Positions 10,214 through 19,430 of a stretch of DNA of 64,000 nucleotides are shown here, in pieces; position 1 is the stretch's first letter; every line of letters starts with the position of its first letter. The position numbers and the translations under genes were made by a program. The notes under the pieces are model-generated. The model ran no database searches and was not told the DNA's origin. It saw only the letters and a program-made list of their open reading frames with translations. The DNA comes from Vibrionaceae bacterium. GTDB taxonomy: Bacteria > Pseudomonadota > Gammaproteobacteria > Enterobacterales > Vibrionaceae. The stretch spans positions 40,935 through 104,934 of the forward strand of contig JAAEZQ010000012.1 in the NCBI GenBank assembly GCA_018222805.1, written 5' to 3'.

Positions 10214-11479
10214 TTACATTAGCCACTTCCACCAGATAAACACAGCCAGAAAGCCAAACAGGTAAATCAAACCAGCAATCGACAACCACTTCAGTTTACG
10301 TCCGACGGCCAAAGCTTTCGGCAGCTCTGTTTTACTCACCAGTGTGTAGTTCAGTAGAGCGAAGAATGGCGTAGTCATAAAGGCCAGAATCATTGCAAAG
10401 TTCAACATTGGCAATAGCGCTGAAGCCCAGAAGATCACAATACCCAGCGCGAGAAAAGAAACGACTAGCATGATGGCTGATGTTGCTTTCGGATTTGTGT
10501 CTGGTTGCGAACGAAGTAGGCGTTGAGAGTCTGAAATGACACGTGAGTAGCCATCGATAACCGTGATCGTACTGCCAAAAATACAGAAGAATGCAATGAC
10601 CGCAATGAGGTAACGAGACCACTCACCGATCGTTGACGCATACAAGCCAACAAGTTGGTGGGAGAAGCCTACGCCAGAACTTTTCAATTCAACCCCCGAG
10701 CCATGTAACATCAATGATCCCAAAGATAAAAAGACGATGGCCAGAATCGCAGTACCAATGTAGCCGACGTTAAAGTCAAACAGAGCTGAACGTGGTGTTA
10801 CTTCTTGCTCACTGGATTGGCGCTTCAACCATGCTGAGGTTAAACACGAAATTTCGATGGGCGCTGGCATCCAGCCCATCGTCACAACAATAAAGCCGAT
10901 TGCTGCAATAGACCAAGGTGAAGGCGGCTCGAAATTCGCCACTTGCTCAACAGGGTTGCCAAATGCAATCGCAACGGCAAGCAGTGTCGTAATGGTTAGG
11001 ACAGACATGATGACTTTAGATAGCGTGTCTAACGCTTTGTAGTGACCAGCGAAAAGAATGAGCAGACACGTCGCGATCACAATGATACTCAGAGAGGTCA
11101 TGGATAACGAAAATGGAATGAAATAGCCCAACAGGCTTGCACTGAACATCAGAAGTGCGGCGGTATTAATGACCGCTGAAACAACGCTTAAAAATAGAAA
11201 TGCCCATAGGTAAGGACGGCCCATTTTCGCGTAGCCTTCAACCAATGTATTACCTGTACCTATGGTGTACTGCACGCCTGCACGGAAGAAGGGATACTTG
11301 AAAAAGTTGACCAACAGGATAAGCGCAGCGAGTTGCCAGCCATAGATAGCACCGGCTTTTGTTGATGCGACGAGGTGAGAGCCTCCTACAGCCGCAGAAG
11401 CCATAAGAATTCCTGGGCCTAGCGAGCGAAAGAATAAGGATATTTTGGATTTGGGTGATGGTGTTATTGCGGAGTCCAT
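10214..11479 (-). CDS. Nramp-family divalent metal transporter
   Basis: 421-residue polytopic inner-membrane protein with about 11 hydrophobic segments. It opens with the Nramp-like motif GPGILMASAAVGGSHLVASTK; classical Nramp TM1 has DPGN, so the motif here (GGSH) is divergent. Nramp proteins import Mn2+/Fe2+ with protons; because the metal-binding motif is altered, this may be a divergent branch and the substrate should not be assumed. ATG 11479 is chosen over a TTG at 11512 because AAGGA precedes it at good spacing. It is monocistronic, convergent with rapA and divergent from rluA. Confidence 0.75.
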   Translation of the reverse strand: MDSAITPSPKSKISLFFRSLGPGILMASAAVGGSHLVASTKAGAIYGWQLAALILLVNFFKYPFFRAGVQYTIGTGNTLVEGYAKMGRPYLWAFLFLSVVSAVINTAALLMFSASLLGYFIPFSLSMTSLSIIVIATCLLILFAGHYKALDTLSKVIMSVLTITTLLAVAIAFGNPVEQVANFEPPSPWSIAAIGFIVVTMGWMPAPIEISCLTSAWLKRQSSEQEVTPRSALFDFNVGYIGTAILAIVFLSLGSLMLHGSGVELKSSGVGFSHQLVGLYASTIGEWSRYLIAVIAFFCIFGSTITVIDGYSRVISDSQRLLRSQPDTNPKATSAIMLVVSFLALGIVIFWASALLPMLNFAMILAFMTTPFFALLNYTLVSKTELPKALAVGRKLKWLSIAGLIYLFGFLAVFIWWKWLM

Positions 11480-11867
11480 GCTTCGTGTCCTTGTTATTTT
11501 ATTTGTTCCCAAGTGAGCTTGGGCGAGCGCATCACAGCATAAATTCGGGTGAACGGAGAATTAATGACGTTAAGCGCTGTGGTAATGTTTTAATGATGTG
11601 TTTGAACCTGAATGTATTTATTTTTGTATGTCTTATGTTGAAGCTTCAAGGATATGAAGCCTCACGAATAGCAGGCTTTCTCTAGCACTCTATAAACTTA
11701 TTGCTTAACTTGTCAAACTAATTTTACGTTCTGATTTTTTTTATTTTCAATGATGCTGTTGACACTGCATTCCCTTTTTGTTTGTAAGGTTATGGTTTCA
11801 AATTAAATGCCTTTTTGACAAGGCCTCGTTATAATCGCGGCGTTTTTAATTTCTAGAGACCCTGCCA
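11480..11867. other. Divergent intergenic region, Nramp gene / rluA
   Basis: 388 bp with no credible gene. It is A/T-rich. A TTGACA (11815-11820) and a TATAAT (11830-11835) lie just before rluA but only 9 bp apart, so they cannot be one sigma-70 promoter. The TATAAT, 33 bp before the rluA ATG, is the more likely -10 element. Confidence 0.45.
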
Positions 11868-12620
11868 ATGGCAATGCTTGAATACACGCCCCCAACCGAT
11901 CCTTGGGTTGACATCGTTTTTGAAGACGAACAAATTTTGGCTGTGAATAAGCCATCCGGCTTGTTATCCGTACCGGGACGTCTTGCTGAGCATCACGATA
12001 GTATGTGGAGTCGCCTACAAGAGCAGTATCCGGACATTCAAGTGGTACATCGCCTAGATATGTCCACTTCAGGTCTAATGGTATTAGCGAAGAATAAGCG
12101 TGCAGAAAGTGCCTTGAAGAAACAATTTCAGTTTCGTTTGACGCATAAAGTCTACTATGCGCGAGTTTGGGGACATATAGAGCAGCAAGAAGGCGAGATT
12201 GATTTACCGTTGATCTGCGACTGGCCGAATCGACCTTTACAGAAAGTCTGTTTTGACGATGGCAAACCCTCTAAAACACAATTCCAGGTTGCTAAACTCG
12301 AAGATCACGATAACGGTGTTAAGACGACAATCGTACGTCTATTGCCTATTACAGGTCGGTCTCATCAGCTCCGTGTTCATATGCAAGCTCTAGGTCATCC
12401 CATTGTTGGCGATGAGTTCTACGCAACAGATGAGGCAAAAGCCTTTTCTGACCGTCTGGAGTTGCACGCCGCGGAGCTGAGCTTTTACCATCCGAAAAGT
12501 CATTGGTTGCGCAGTATATTTGTTCCTTGTGACTTTTATCCGGAAGCGGAAGAGATGATCTTTGACTATTTCGATCCAGAGCGTAAATTACCAGATTACA
12601 AAACACTGCCACGTCCATAA
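11868..12620 (+). CDS. rluA: Dual-specificity 23S rRNA/tRNA pseudouridine synthase RluA
   Basis: 250 residues; converts uridine to pseudouridine at 23S rRNA position 746 and tRNA position 32 in E. coli. The RluA-family catalytic motif HRLD is at residues 61-64 (VVHRLDMSTSG), with Asp64 as nucleophile. Other family signatures are NKPSGLLSVPGR near the N-terminus, LICDWPNRP, and ITGRSHQLRVHM in the C-terminal half. The first ATG is preferred because the N-terminus (MAMLEYTPP) aligns with that of E. coli RluA. It is about 30 residues longer at the C-terminus than the E. coli protein. The next gene follows after 32 bp, so the two may be co-transcribed. Confidence 0.93.
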   Translation: MAMLEYTPPTDPWVDIVFEDEQILAVNKPSGLLSVPGRLAEHHDSMWSRLQEQYPDIQVVHRLDMSTSGLMVLAKNKRAESALKKQFQFRLTHKVYYARVWGHIEQQEGEIDLPLICDWPNRPLQKVCFDDGKPSKTQFQVAKLEDHDNGVKTTIVRLLPITGRSHQLRVHMQALGHPIVGDEFYATDEAKAFSDRLELHAAELSFYHPKSHWLRSIFVPCDFYPEAEEMIFDYFDPERKLPDYKTLPRP

Positions 12621-12652
12621 ACTTCTTCTAAGGCAGTGAACAAGGAGCCGTT

Positions 12653-13615
12653 ATGTCACTGCCAAAAGTAGTCTTTCTTGACCGAGCTACTATCCCTGCC
12701 CATATTCAGGTACCGCTTCCTAGCTTTGAGCATGAGTGGGTGGAGTATGGTCTTACTTCACCAGAGCAAGCCGTTGAGCGGCTAGCAGATGTAGATATTG
12801 TCATCAGTAACAAAGTCGTTCTTGATCAGCAAGTACTGGCTCAATTACCTAAGCTACGCATGGTGGCAGTGGCTGCAACGGGTTTCAATAACGTTGATGT
12901 GGATTATTGTGCCAATAACAATATTGCTGTCGCGAACGTACAAGGGTATGCGACGCGTTCGGTCCCTGAACATGTGATTGCCATGTTATTTGCGCTGCGC
13001 CGCAACCTTTTCGGCTATCACCAAGATATCGCTGCGGGTGAATGGCAGCGTGACAAACAGTTCTGCTTTTTTACTCACTCTATCGGCGATATTAGCGGCA
13101 GTACATTGGGTATCATAGGTAGTGGTGCACTAGGGCAGGCAACCGCCCAATTGGCTCAGGCTTTGGGAATGAAAGTATTGTTTGCTGAGCGAAAAGGTGC
13201 AACTGAATGTCGACAAGGTTATGTGCCGTTCGAAGACGTTCTCGAGCAATCTGATGCAATTACACTCCATTGCCCATTGAATGAACACACGCGTAATCTG
13301 ATTACTGACGCTGAGTTAAAGCAAATGAAGCCGACAGCCATACTGATTAATACAGGGCGCGGTGGTTTGGTGGATGAACAGGCTACGGTGGATGCACTAC
13401 AAAGTGGTGAAATCTCAGCTGCTGGTTTTGATGTGTTTACTCAAGAACCGGCTGATGAAAGCAATCCTTTGATCGCGAACATGGCTATGCCAAACTTGCT
13501 GCTGACACCTCATGTTGCATGGGGTAGTGACTCTTCTATTCAGCGCTTAGCTGATATCTTAATTGACAATATTAATGCATTTGAACTCGGAGAAAGAGTT
13601 AACCGCGTTGTATAA
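12653..13615 (+). CDS. D-2-hydroxyacid dehydrogenase (NAD(P)-dependent)
   Basis: 320 residues of the D-isomer 2-hydroxyacid dehydrogenase family, which reduces 2-keto acids or oxidises D-2-hydroxyacids. The Rossmann motif GSGALG is at residues 156-161. The catalytic triad is Arg236 (TGRGG), Glu265 (TQEP) and His287 (TPHVAWG). The sequence is closest in character to glycerate/hydroxypyruvate reductase-like members, but the substrate cannot be read from sequence. A strong AGGAG ribosome-binding site precedes ATG 12653. It lies 32 bp after rluA and is followed by a bidirectional terminator. Cytoplasmic. Confidence 0.88.
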   Translation: MSLPKVVFLDRATIPAHIQVPLPSFEHEWVEYGLTSPEQAVERLADVDIVISNKVVLDQQVLAQLPKLRMVAVAATGFNNVDVDYCANNNIAVANVQGYATRSVPEHVIAMLFALRRNLFGYHQDIAAGEWQRDKQFCFFTHSIGDISGSTLGIIGSGALGQATAQLAQALGMKVLFAERKGATECRQGYVPFEDVLEQSDAITLHCPLNEHTRNLITDAELKQMKPTAILINTGRGGLVDEQATVDALQSGEISAAGFDVFTQEPADESNPLIANMAMPNLLLTPHVAWGSDSSIQRLADILIDNINAFELGERVNRVV

Positions 13616-13633
13616 GCATCATTGGCTCAATAA

Positions 13634-13659
13634 AAAAGCAGACGAAGTCGTCTGCTTTT
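13634..13659. terminator. Bidirectional terminator between the hydroxyacid dehydrogenase gene and darP
   Basis: An 11-bp perfect stem (AAAAGCAGACG 13634-13644 / CGTCTGCTTTT 13649-13659) with loop AAGT and A/T flanks on both sides, between convergent genes. Confidence 0.9.
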
Positions 13660-13680
13660 AACGGTTTGTTTTTCTACGAA

Positions 13681-14208
13681 TCAGAGCTCTTCTTCGTTGA
13701 GGCCTTTAAGTATTTGGAAAATTTCACGGTACGCTTTCGCTGGCTTACCAGATTTTTTCTCTTTTGCTGCTTGGCGAGCAAGTTGGCGTAGACGTTGGCG
13801 ATCTGCTTCTGGGTACAGCTCCACTACGTCATCAATGGCTTTATCGCCTTCTTCAACCACACGATCACGCAGTGCTTCCAGCTTGTGAAAGACTGCCGTC
13901 AATTGAGAGTGCTTGTTACGAATTTTATCCAGTGCCGCTTGGATTGGTTCTGGGTCTTCATAGCGCATCAACTTACCGATACGTTGCAATTGGCGACGAC
14001 GCGCTTCGTTTTTAAAGCGTTGTGCATCAGCAATTGCTTCTCGCAGGTCTTCGCTCAATGGAAACTTTTCCAGAACTGCAGGCTTTAGGCCGACAAGCTC
14101 TTCGCCTAGCTTTTGCAGTTCTTCCATGTCTCGCTTCATCTCGGATTTACTTACCCAGATGATCTCTTCTTCTGGTTCCCATGGCGCTTTTTGATTCTTA
14201 CGTGCCAT
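13681..14208 (-). CDS. darP: Ribosome biogenesis factor DarP (YjgA)
   Basis: 175 residues, highly charged and helical; family DUF615/YjgA. In E. coli DarP associates with late 50S assembly intermediates and assists maturation of the peptidyl transferase centre. Typical features are the N-terminus ([29 protein letters not shown]), the central [12 protein letters not shown] region and the C-terminal [12 protein letters not shown]. It is divergent from pmbA (111 bp apart), the conserved gammaproteobacterial arrangement, and this neighbour supports the assignment. Cytoplasmic. Confidence 0.92.
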   Translation of the reverse strand: MARKNQKAPWEPEEEIIWVSKSEMKRDMEELQKLGEELVGLKPAVLEKFPLSEDLREAIADAQRFKNEARRRQLQRIGKLMRYEDPEPIQAALDKIRNKHSQLTAVFHKLEALRDRVVEEGDKAIDDVVELYPEADRQRLRQLARQAAKEKKSGKPAKAYREIFQILKGLNEEEL

Positions 14209-14318
14209 TTCAGTTGCCTGTGTTTTGATTAATATTATGACTATTTTAACAAGAATCGTGGGGAGAAAGCGAAATTCTTGTTATTCTATTGAACATCAAA
14301 TACAAGATGTGAAAGACA

Positions 14319-15662
14319 ATGGATATTAAACAGCAGGTTGCTGAGCAACGTACCGAGCTAGAACAGGCCGTCGCAAGAGCACTAAAGCTTGCATCGGCTA
14401 AGTCTGATGCCGCAGAAGTCGCAATTACTAAAAGCACTGGTTTAAGTGTTTCTACCCGTATGGGTGATGTAGAAAATGTCGAATTCAATAGCGATGGTGC
14501 TCTAGGCATTACCGTTTACCGAGGTCAGCGCAAGGGCAGTGCGTCCACGTCCGACCTGAGTGAGGCTGCGATTGAACAAACGGTTATCGCGGCGCTGGAT
14601 ATTGCTCATTACACATCTGAAGACCCGTTCGCAGGGCCTGCAGCAAAAGAGTACATGGTTGACTCTATACCAGATTTGGACTTGTTCCATCCAGACTCTC
14701 CTGATCCGGATTACGCAGCAGAAGTGGCGATTGCGGCAGAAAAAGAAGCACTGAGCTACGACAGCGCAATCAAACAAAGTGATGGTGCGAGTTACGATAG
14801 CCACTATGGCGTGAAAGTCTACGGCAACAGCCATGGTCTACTGGCAAGTTACGCTTCGAGTCGTCACAGTACCAGCTGCTGTGTGATTGGTGTTGGTAAA
14901 AACGGCGAAATGGAACGTGATTACAGTTACACCGTTGCGCGTCATCGTGATGAGCTCTGGACTCCTGAAACGGTAGGGCGTAAAGCGGCAGAAAACACCG
15001 TAAATCGCTTGGATGCTCAGAGACTGAAAACGGGACAATACCCAATTATGTTTGCGGCTGATGTTGCGACAGGCTTAATTGGTCATTTGGTTATGGCGAT
15101 AAGTGGCGGCAACCTATATCGTCAATCTTCTTTCCTTCTTGATCACCTAGGTAAGCAAATTCTGCCTGAGTGGTTCAATATTTCAGAGCGTCCGCACGTT
15201 ATGCGCGGGTTGGCATCGAGCCCGTTTGACAGTGAAGGTGTCTACACTCAAGATCGCGAAATTATTACCGATGGTGTGCTGGCCACTTATCTGCTAACCA
15301 GTTACGCGGCACGTAAAATGAAAATGGAGCCAACTGGCCATGCTGGTGGTATTCACAACTGGTACGTGAAATCGACGGGTCAAAACTTTGAGCAGATGCT
15401 GAAAGAGCTTGGTACGGGTCTACTGGTTACCGAAGTAATGGGTCAAGGTGTGAATGTCGTAACGGGTGATTACTCTCGTGGTGCGGCTGGTTTCTGGGTC
15501 GAAAATGGTGAGATTCAGTATCCTGTGTCTGAAATTACCATTGCAGCTAATTTAAAAGAGATGTTCAACAAGGTTGTTGCCGTGGGCAGTGATGTGGAAA
15601 CCCGCTCTCAGATCCAAACGGGCTCTATTTTGCTGGACACAATGAAGGTTGCTGGCGAGTAA
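14319..15662 (+). CDS. pmbA: Metalloprotease subunit PmbA (TldE)
   Basis: 447 residues, full length. PmbA/TldE is the partner of TldD (3756-5201 here). It lacks the HExxxH zinc motif, as expected for this subunit, and helps form the chamber of the TldD/E protease. Family features are the N-terminal [12 protein letters not shown] region, the central [19 protein letters not shown] and the C-terminal [12 protein letters not shown] and [22 protein letters not shown]. It is divergent from darP. A Vibrio palindromic repeat unit begins a few bases after the stop, and a terminator shared with mgtE follows. Confidence 0.95.
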   Translation: MDIKQQVAEQRTELEQAVARALKLASAKSDAAEVAITKSTGLSVSTRMGDVENVEFNSDGALGITVYRGQRKGSASTSDLSEAAIEQTVIAALDIAHYTSEDPFAGPAAKEYMVDSIPDLDLFHPDSPDPDYAAEVAIAAEKEALSYDSAIKQSDGASYDSHYGVKVYGNSHGLLASYASSRHSTSCCVIGVGKNGEMERDYSYTVARHRDELWTPETVGRKAAENTVNRLDAQRLKTGQYPIMFAADVATGLIGHLVMAISGGNLYRQSSFLLDHLGKQILPEWFNISERPHVMRGLASSPFDSEGVYTQDREIITDGVLATYLLTSYAARKMKMEPTGHAGGIHNWYVKSTGQNFEQMLKELGTGLLVTEVMGQGVNVVTGDYSRGAAGFWVENGEIQYPVSEITIAANLKEMFNKVVAVGSDVETRSQIQTGSILLDTMKVAGE

Positions 15663-15664
15663 TC

Positions 15665-15846
15665 TAATACCAATCACAGTAAATAAGTGATCAGAAATCG
15701 CGTAGGCAAAATGCTTGAGAACAAGGCACAATTTTTCGATAAGTAGTTACTCTACAATCAAACTTCTTTGTTAACGAAAAAGGTAACGCCGTTATCAAGT
15801 ATTTTAACAAGCTAGAATGACCAGTTATTTACGACGATTGGTATAA
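15665..15846. repeat. Interspersed palindromic repeat (MITE-like) of Vibrio type
   Basis: A ~180-bp non-coding unit whose ends are inverted: TACCAATCACAGTAAATAA (from 15668) and, reversed, TACCAATCGTCGTAAATAA (from the right end), 16 of 19 identical. The interior reads AAAATGCTTGAGAACAAGGC and GAACAAGGCACAATTTTTCG. From memory, units with ends ATACCAATC...GATTGGTAT recur through Vibrio genomes; the copy number here cannot be checked. It lies between the pmbA stop and the shared pmbA/mgtE terminator, so it would be transcribed as a long hairpin. Confidence 0.7.
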
Positions 15847-15861
15847 GCCCATCTCAAATAC

Positions 15862-15894
15862 AAAAAAGCCTGATGTATGCATCAGGTTTTTTGT
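15862..15894. terminator. Bidirectional terminator pmbA / mgtE
   Basis: Stem CCTGATG (15869-15875) / CATCAGG (15880-15886) with loop TATG, extended by A and T runs on both sides, between convergent genes. Confidence 0.85.
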
Positions 15895-15912
15895 TATTCG
15901 TGAGCGGCAACT

Positions 15913-17268
15913 TTAGATCATGATGGTTGCGAGCCCGAGGAACACCGATAGACCAATCACGTCCGTGACGGTTGTTAGCGCCATACCACCAGCTAGCGCT
16001 GGGTCGATGTTCATCTTCTTGAGTAGGATAGGAATTGTCACCCCTGCGACACCAGCAACGAGTAAGTTGGTCAGCATTGCTGCTGAGATAATGCCACCCA
16101 ACATCCAGTTGCCTTTCCAGACTACGACAATACCACCGATGATCAGCGCCCACATGATGCCGTTAAGCAAACCGATCGCCGCTTCTTTAATCAGCAGTTC
16201 GCGTTTATTCGAGTCACCAATGTGACCGAGGGCAAGGCCACGAATGACAAGTGCGACTGTCTGGTTGCCGGCAACACCACCCATAGATGGTACGATGGTC
16301 ATCAAGACCGCAATCGCCGCCATTTGGTCCAGAGTGGCTTCAAACATGTTAGAAACTGAAGCTGCAGCTAGCGCTGCTAGGACATTGGCACCTAACCAAA
16401 TACTACGTTTACGCGCAGATTTTACGACAGGTGCGAAGGTATCTTCATCATCGTCCATACCCGCCATACTCATCATCGAGTGCTCAGCGTCTTCACGAAT
16501 AACGTCAACCACGTCATCGATAGTGATACGACCAACCAGGTGTTGATTCTCATCCACGACCGGAGCAGACACCCAATTACGACGTTCAAACAGGCTCGCG
16601 ACATCAGAATCACTGGTGTCCACCATGATCGCTTCGTCCGCGTCTTCCATAACATCGATAATTTTAACGTCAGGTTGGGTCGTGATCAGCGTTGTGATTG
16701 GTAGTTCACCAATCAGTTTGCTTTCTTCATCAATGACATAAAGAGCATCTGTTGCTTCTGGCAGTTCGCCTTTCATGCGTAGATAGCGTAAGACTACATC
16801 GACGTCTACGTCACCACGAATTGTGATAACGTCGGTGTTCATTAGTCCACCAGCGGTATCTTCGGGGTAAGACAGGGCTGTTTCTACGCGAAGACGATCT
16901 GCTGAGTCCATTTGGGATAGAACTTCGCGTGATAGATCATCTGGCAAACTACGGAGTACGTAAGCAACGTCATCGGTATCCATGCCTTCTGTTGCTTCTG
17001 CAAGCGCTTCAGGGGCCATTTTGGATACGAGGTTGTCTTTGACGTCTTCGTTGAGTTCATCAAGAATCTCACCGTAATCTTCTGGGTCGGTCAGTTGCCA
17101 AAGCACGTCACGGCTTTTACGTGGAGCCGCTTCTAAAAGGTGAGCGATATCCTCAGGTTCCATGTCCTGGAGCTGACGGCGAACATGGACGAAGCGTCCG
17201 TTTTCCAACGCTTCTGTGACTTCTTGGAGGGCTTGGTGAGCTTGGTCGAATTCTATTTGCTCTGCCAT
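15913..17268 (-). CDS. mgtE: Magnesium transporter MgtE
   Basis: 451 residues with standard MgtE architecture. An N-terminal superhelical domain (about 1-130) contains DPEDYGEILDELNEDVK-type repeats. Two CBS domains follow (about 130-260), which in MgtE sense Mg2+ and gate the pore. The C-terminal transmembrane domain (about 285-451, five helices) includes the family signature MTIVPSMGGVAGNQT. It is an inner-membrane Mg2+ channel. Start ATG 17268 has a strong GGGAGG ribosome-binding site. It lies at the end of the rpoN-ptsO cluster in the same orientation, but is separated by about 245 bp that hold a divergent small frame. Confidence 0.95.
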   Translation of the reverse strand: MAEQIEFDQAHQALQEVTEALENGRFVHVRRQLQDMEPEDIAHLLEAAPRKSRDVLWQLTDPEDYGEILDELNEDVKDNLVSKMAPEALAEATEGMDTDDVAYVLRSLPDDLSREVLSQMDSADRLRVETALSYPEDTAGGLMNTDVITIRGDVDVDVVLRYLRMKGELPEATDALYVIDEESKLIGELPITTLITTQPDVKIIDVMEDADEAIMVDTSDSDVASLFERRNWVSAPVVDENQHLVGRITIDDVVDVIREDAEHSMMSMAGMDDDEDTFAPVVKSARKRSIWLGANVLAALAAASVSNMFEATLDQMAAIAVLMTIVPSMGGVAGNQTVALVIRGLALGHIGDSNKRELLIKEAAIGLLNGIMWALIIGGIVVVWKGNWMLGGIISAAMLTNLLVAGVAGVTIPILLKKMNIDPALAGGMALTTVTDVIGLSVFLGLATIMI

Positions 17269-17404
17269 TCGTTCCTCCCAATTCCTGATGTTTACAATGC
17301 GTTGAATAATAACTTAATTCTAGGCGCCTTTTAATAACAACTTGTGAAACTAAACAAAATTATTTGCTAAAAGAAAGCAACTAAGAAAAAGGTCGGAGGG
17401 ATAT

Positions 17405-17479
17405 ATGACTAAAACTGAAGAGAAACGCAAAGTTGTTTACTTACTTCAGTATCATGGTACTTGGAAGGCTTTAGCTTAA
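17405..17479 (+). CDS. Candidate 24-codon small ORF between mgtE and ptsO
   Basis: ATG 17405 is preceded by a near-perfect Shine-Dalgarno (GGTCGGAGGG, 4-base spacer) and runs 24 codons to TAA. The peptide starts MTKTEEKRKVVYLLQYHGTW and is helical and basic. It resembles the opening of a helix-turn-helix domain, so it could be a truncated gene remnant. It is antisense to its flanking genes. No family was recognised; only the ribosome-binding site and amino-acid composition support it. Confidence 0.35.
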   Translation: MTKTEEKRKVVYLLQYHGTWKALA

Positions 17480-17513
17480 ACTCTTTGATTGCAATGCATA
17501 AAAAACGAGTAAA

Positions 17514-17789
17514 TCACTCACCTTCGTCAAATTTGTCTTCAATGAGCAGGCATACGGCGTCAAGCGCTTGCTCTGCTTGGTTACCAACGGCATGAATCGT
17601 GACGTATTGACCTTGAGCCGATTCAAGCATGAGAAGCCCCATCACACTATCTGCCGTGGCGGTGATATCTTCTTCGTTATCTATGGTGATGACGGCCTCA
17701 AAGCTTTGTGCCAATTCCACCAATTTTACTGCAGCACGTGCATGTAGACCGAGACGATTTTGGATCAATACTTTACGACTTAACTTCAC
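17514..17789 (-). CDS. ptsO: HPr-like phosphocarrier NPr
   Basis: 91 residues, HPr fold. The phosphorylated histidine is His16 in [13 protein letters not shown], and the regulatory-site region reads [10 protein letters not shown]. NPr is the second step of the nitrogen PTS (PtsP to NPr to EIIA-Ntr), which signals nitrogen and potassium status and does not itself transport sugar. It starts 2 bp after the rapZ stop, so it is translated from the same operon (rpoN-hpf-ptsN-rapZ-ptsO), as in E. coli. Cytoplasmic. Confidence 0.95.
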   Translation of the reverse strand: MKLSRKVLIQNRLGLHARAAVKLVELAQSFEAVITIDNEEDITATADSVMGLLMLESAQGQYVTIHAVGNQAEQALDAVCLLIEDKFDEGE

Positions 17790-17791
17790 CG

Positions 17792-18655
17792 TTACTCCTT
17801 AGCATTTTTTTCTAGTGAGGTATGACGAATCTGCACTTTGTGCCCCTTCTGCGCGAAGTACTCACCGATTTTTTGTGTTAGGTACACCGAGCGATGTTTA
17901 CCGCCAGTACAACCTATCGCAACGGTGAGATAGCTACGATTGTTTTTCTCGAGCATCGGAAGCCAATTCTCAATAAAGCTTTCAATTTGAAGTTTAAGAT
18001 CAAGGACGGATTGGTGCTGTTCTAAAAATACGGCAATGGGGGCATCTAAACCCGTGAATGGACGCAGTCCTGGTTCCCAATGTGGATTAGGCAAAAATCG
18101 CACATCAAAGACATAGTCGGCATCGGAAGGCAGTCCGTATTTAAAACCAAATGATTCAAATACCATGACAAGCCCTTTACTGTCACGTGCCTCGACTCGC
18201 ATTCGAACCGTCTCACTCAACTCATGGAGCGACTGCCCACTGCTGTTAAGAATCAAATCAGCATGGGTTTTGAGAGGCCTCAGAATCTGTTTTTCTCGTT
18301 CGATAGCTTGATCAAGCGAGAGAGACTCACTACCCAGTGAGAGGGGATGGATACGACGGGTTTCGCTGTAGCGTTTAAGCAACGTTTCCTTGTCTGCATC
18401 TAAGAATAGCATGGTCACGTCTAACTCTTGTTTGAGCTTTTCCAGCGTTCCGGTAAATTCTTTGATCTTTTTAGGAATGTTGCGAATATCGATACTCACC
18501 GCAACGTTCTGTTTGCTATCAGCAACGGACTGAACAAACGCGTCAAGCAAGCTGACTGGCAAGTTATCAACACAGTAGTAACCTGAATCTTCCAGTACAC
18601 GCAGTGCAATACTTTTTCCTGCACCTGAATGCCCGCTAACAACGATTAGTCGCAT
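17792..18655 (-). CDS. rapZ: RNase adapter protein RapZ
   Basis: 287 residues. The P-loop is GHSGAGKS at residues 8-15, and the C-terminal domain contains the conserved [14 protein letters not shown]. In E. coli RapZ binds sRNA GlmZ and directs RNase E to cleave it, tuning GlmS and so amino-sugar supply; it also senses glucosamine-6-phosphate. It sits between ptsN (15 bp upstream) and ptsO (2 bp downstream), the conserved operon position. The function follows from very strong family conservation. Confidence 0.96.
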   Translation of the reverse strand: MRLIVVSGHSGAGKSIALRVLEDSGYYCVDNLPVSLLDAFVQSVADSKQNVAVSIDIRNIPKKIKEFTGTLEKLKQELDVTMLFLDADKETLLKRYSETRRIHPLSLGSESLSLDQAIEREKQILRPLKTHADLILNSSGQSLHELSETVRMRVEARDSKGLVMVFESFGFKYGLPSDADYVFDVRFLPNPHWEPGLRPFTGLDAPIAVFLEQHQSVLDLKLQIESFIENWLPMLEKNNRSYLTVAIGCTGGKHRSVYLTQKIGEYFAQKGHKVQIRHTSLEKNAKE

Positions 18656-18670
18656 GGTTAGTTGTCCTGC

Positions 18671-19117
18671 TTATTGGTGAATCATGATGTCGTAGAGTTC
18701 TTGATCACTTTGAGCATTACGCAATAATTTGAGTACTTGCTTGTCGCTCAGACGCTCTGCCATAGAGGATAGGGTCTTGAGGTGCTCTTTGCACTGTTCT
18801 TCTGGTACAAGAAGTGCAAAAAGTAAGTCGACAGGACGATTATCAATCGCATCAAATTCAATCGCTTCATCACATTGAAGAAGCACAGCAACGGCTTTAT
18901 CGCTTGATTGCATTCTTGCGTGTGGAATTGCAATACCGTTTCCGATACCAGTACTGCCCATTTTCTCTCTGTTGAGCATGCACTCAAACAGTTCGGTAGA
19001 ATCTTGACCCGTATGATCGGCGACGATACGGCTGATCATCTCAAGGGCACGTTTTTTACTTGTACAGTGGACTGCACTTTTCGTGCAGTCCAATGACAGT
19101 ATTTCGCTCAGTTGCAT
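18671..19117 (-). CDS. ptsN: Nitrogen PTS EIIA component PtsN
   Basis: 148 residues, EIIA-Ntr. The phospho-acceptor is His66 in the motif GNGIAIPHARM. It receives phosphate from NPr and in its two states regulates K+ transport, sensor kinases and nitrogen-linked processes. It is encoded 2 bp after hpf and 15 bp before rapZ in the rpoN operon. Length and motifs are typical. Confidence 0.95.
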   Translation of the reverse strand: MQLSEILSLDCTKSAVHCTSKKRALEMISRIVADHTGQDSTELFECMLNREKMGSTGIGNGIAIPHARMQSSDKAVAVLLQCDEAIEFDAIDNRPVDLLFALLVPEEQCKEHLKTLSSMAERLSDKQVLKLLRNAQSDQELYDIMIHQ

Positions 19118-19119
19118 GA

Positions 19120-19407
19120 TTAATGACTGTTTAGTTTTTCTTTGTGCTTGTTAAGTTGGCGAACCAGTTTGTCTACCAGCGAATCGATCGCAGCATACAT
19201 ATTCTCGTCATCAGCTGACGCATGGATTTCACCTTGATTTACGTGGAGCGTAGCTTCCGCGATTTGAGTTATTTTTTCAACTTTTAGTAAAACGTGGACC
19301 TGATTTATATGGTCGAAGAATCTTTCGAGCTTCTGAAACTTAGTTTGAACATAGTCTTGCATTGAATCGGTAAGATCAACGTGATGGCCTTGAATATTGA
19401 TTTGCAT
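19120..19407 (-). CDS. hpf: Short ribosome hibernation-promoting factor Hpf
   Basis: 95 residues, the short HPF/RaiA type (no long C-terminal dimerisation domain). It binds the 30S decoding region in stationary phase and promotes 100S dimer formation together with RMF. It starts MQINIQGHHVDLTDSMQDYV and ends in a lysine-rich tail typical of short HPF. It lies 23 bp after rpoN and 2 bp before ptsN, the conserved location. Cytoplasmic. Confidence 0.95.
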   Translation of the reverse strand: MQINIQGHHVDLTDSMQDYVQTKFQKLERFFDHINQVHVLLKVEKITQIAEATLHVNQGEIHASADDENMYAAIDSLVDKLVRQLNKHKEKLNSH

Positions 19408-19430
19408 AGACTTTCCTTTTCAGTTAGTGC

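Noticed and set aside
11815..11835. TTGACA and TATAAT before rluA taken as one promoter
   Set aside because: Only 9 bp separate them; sigma-70 needs about 17.
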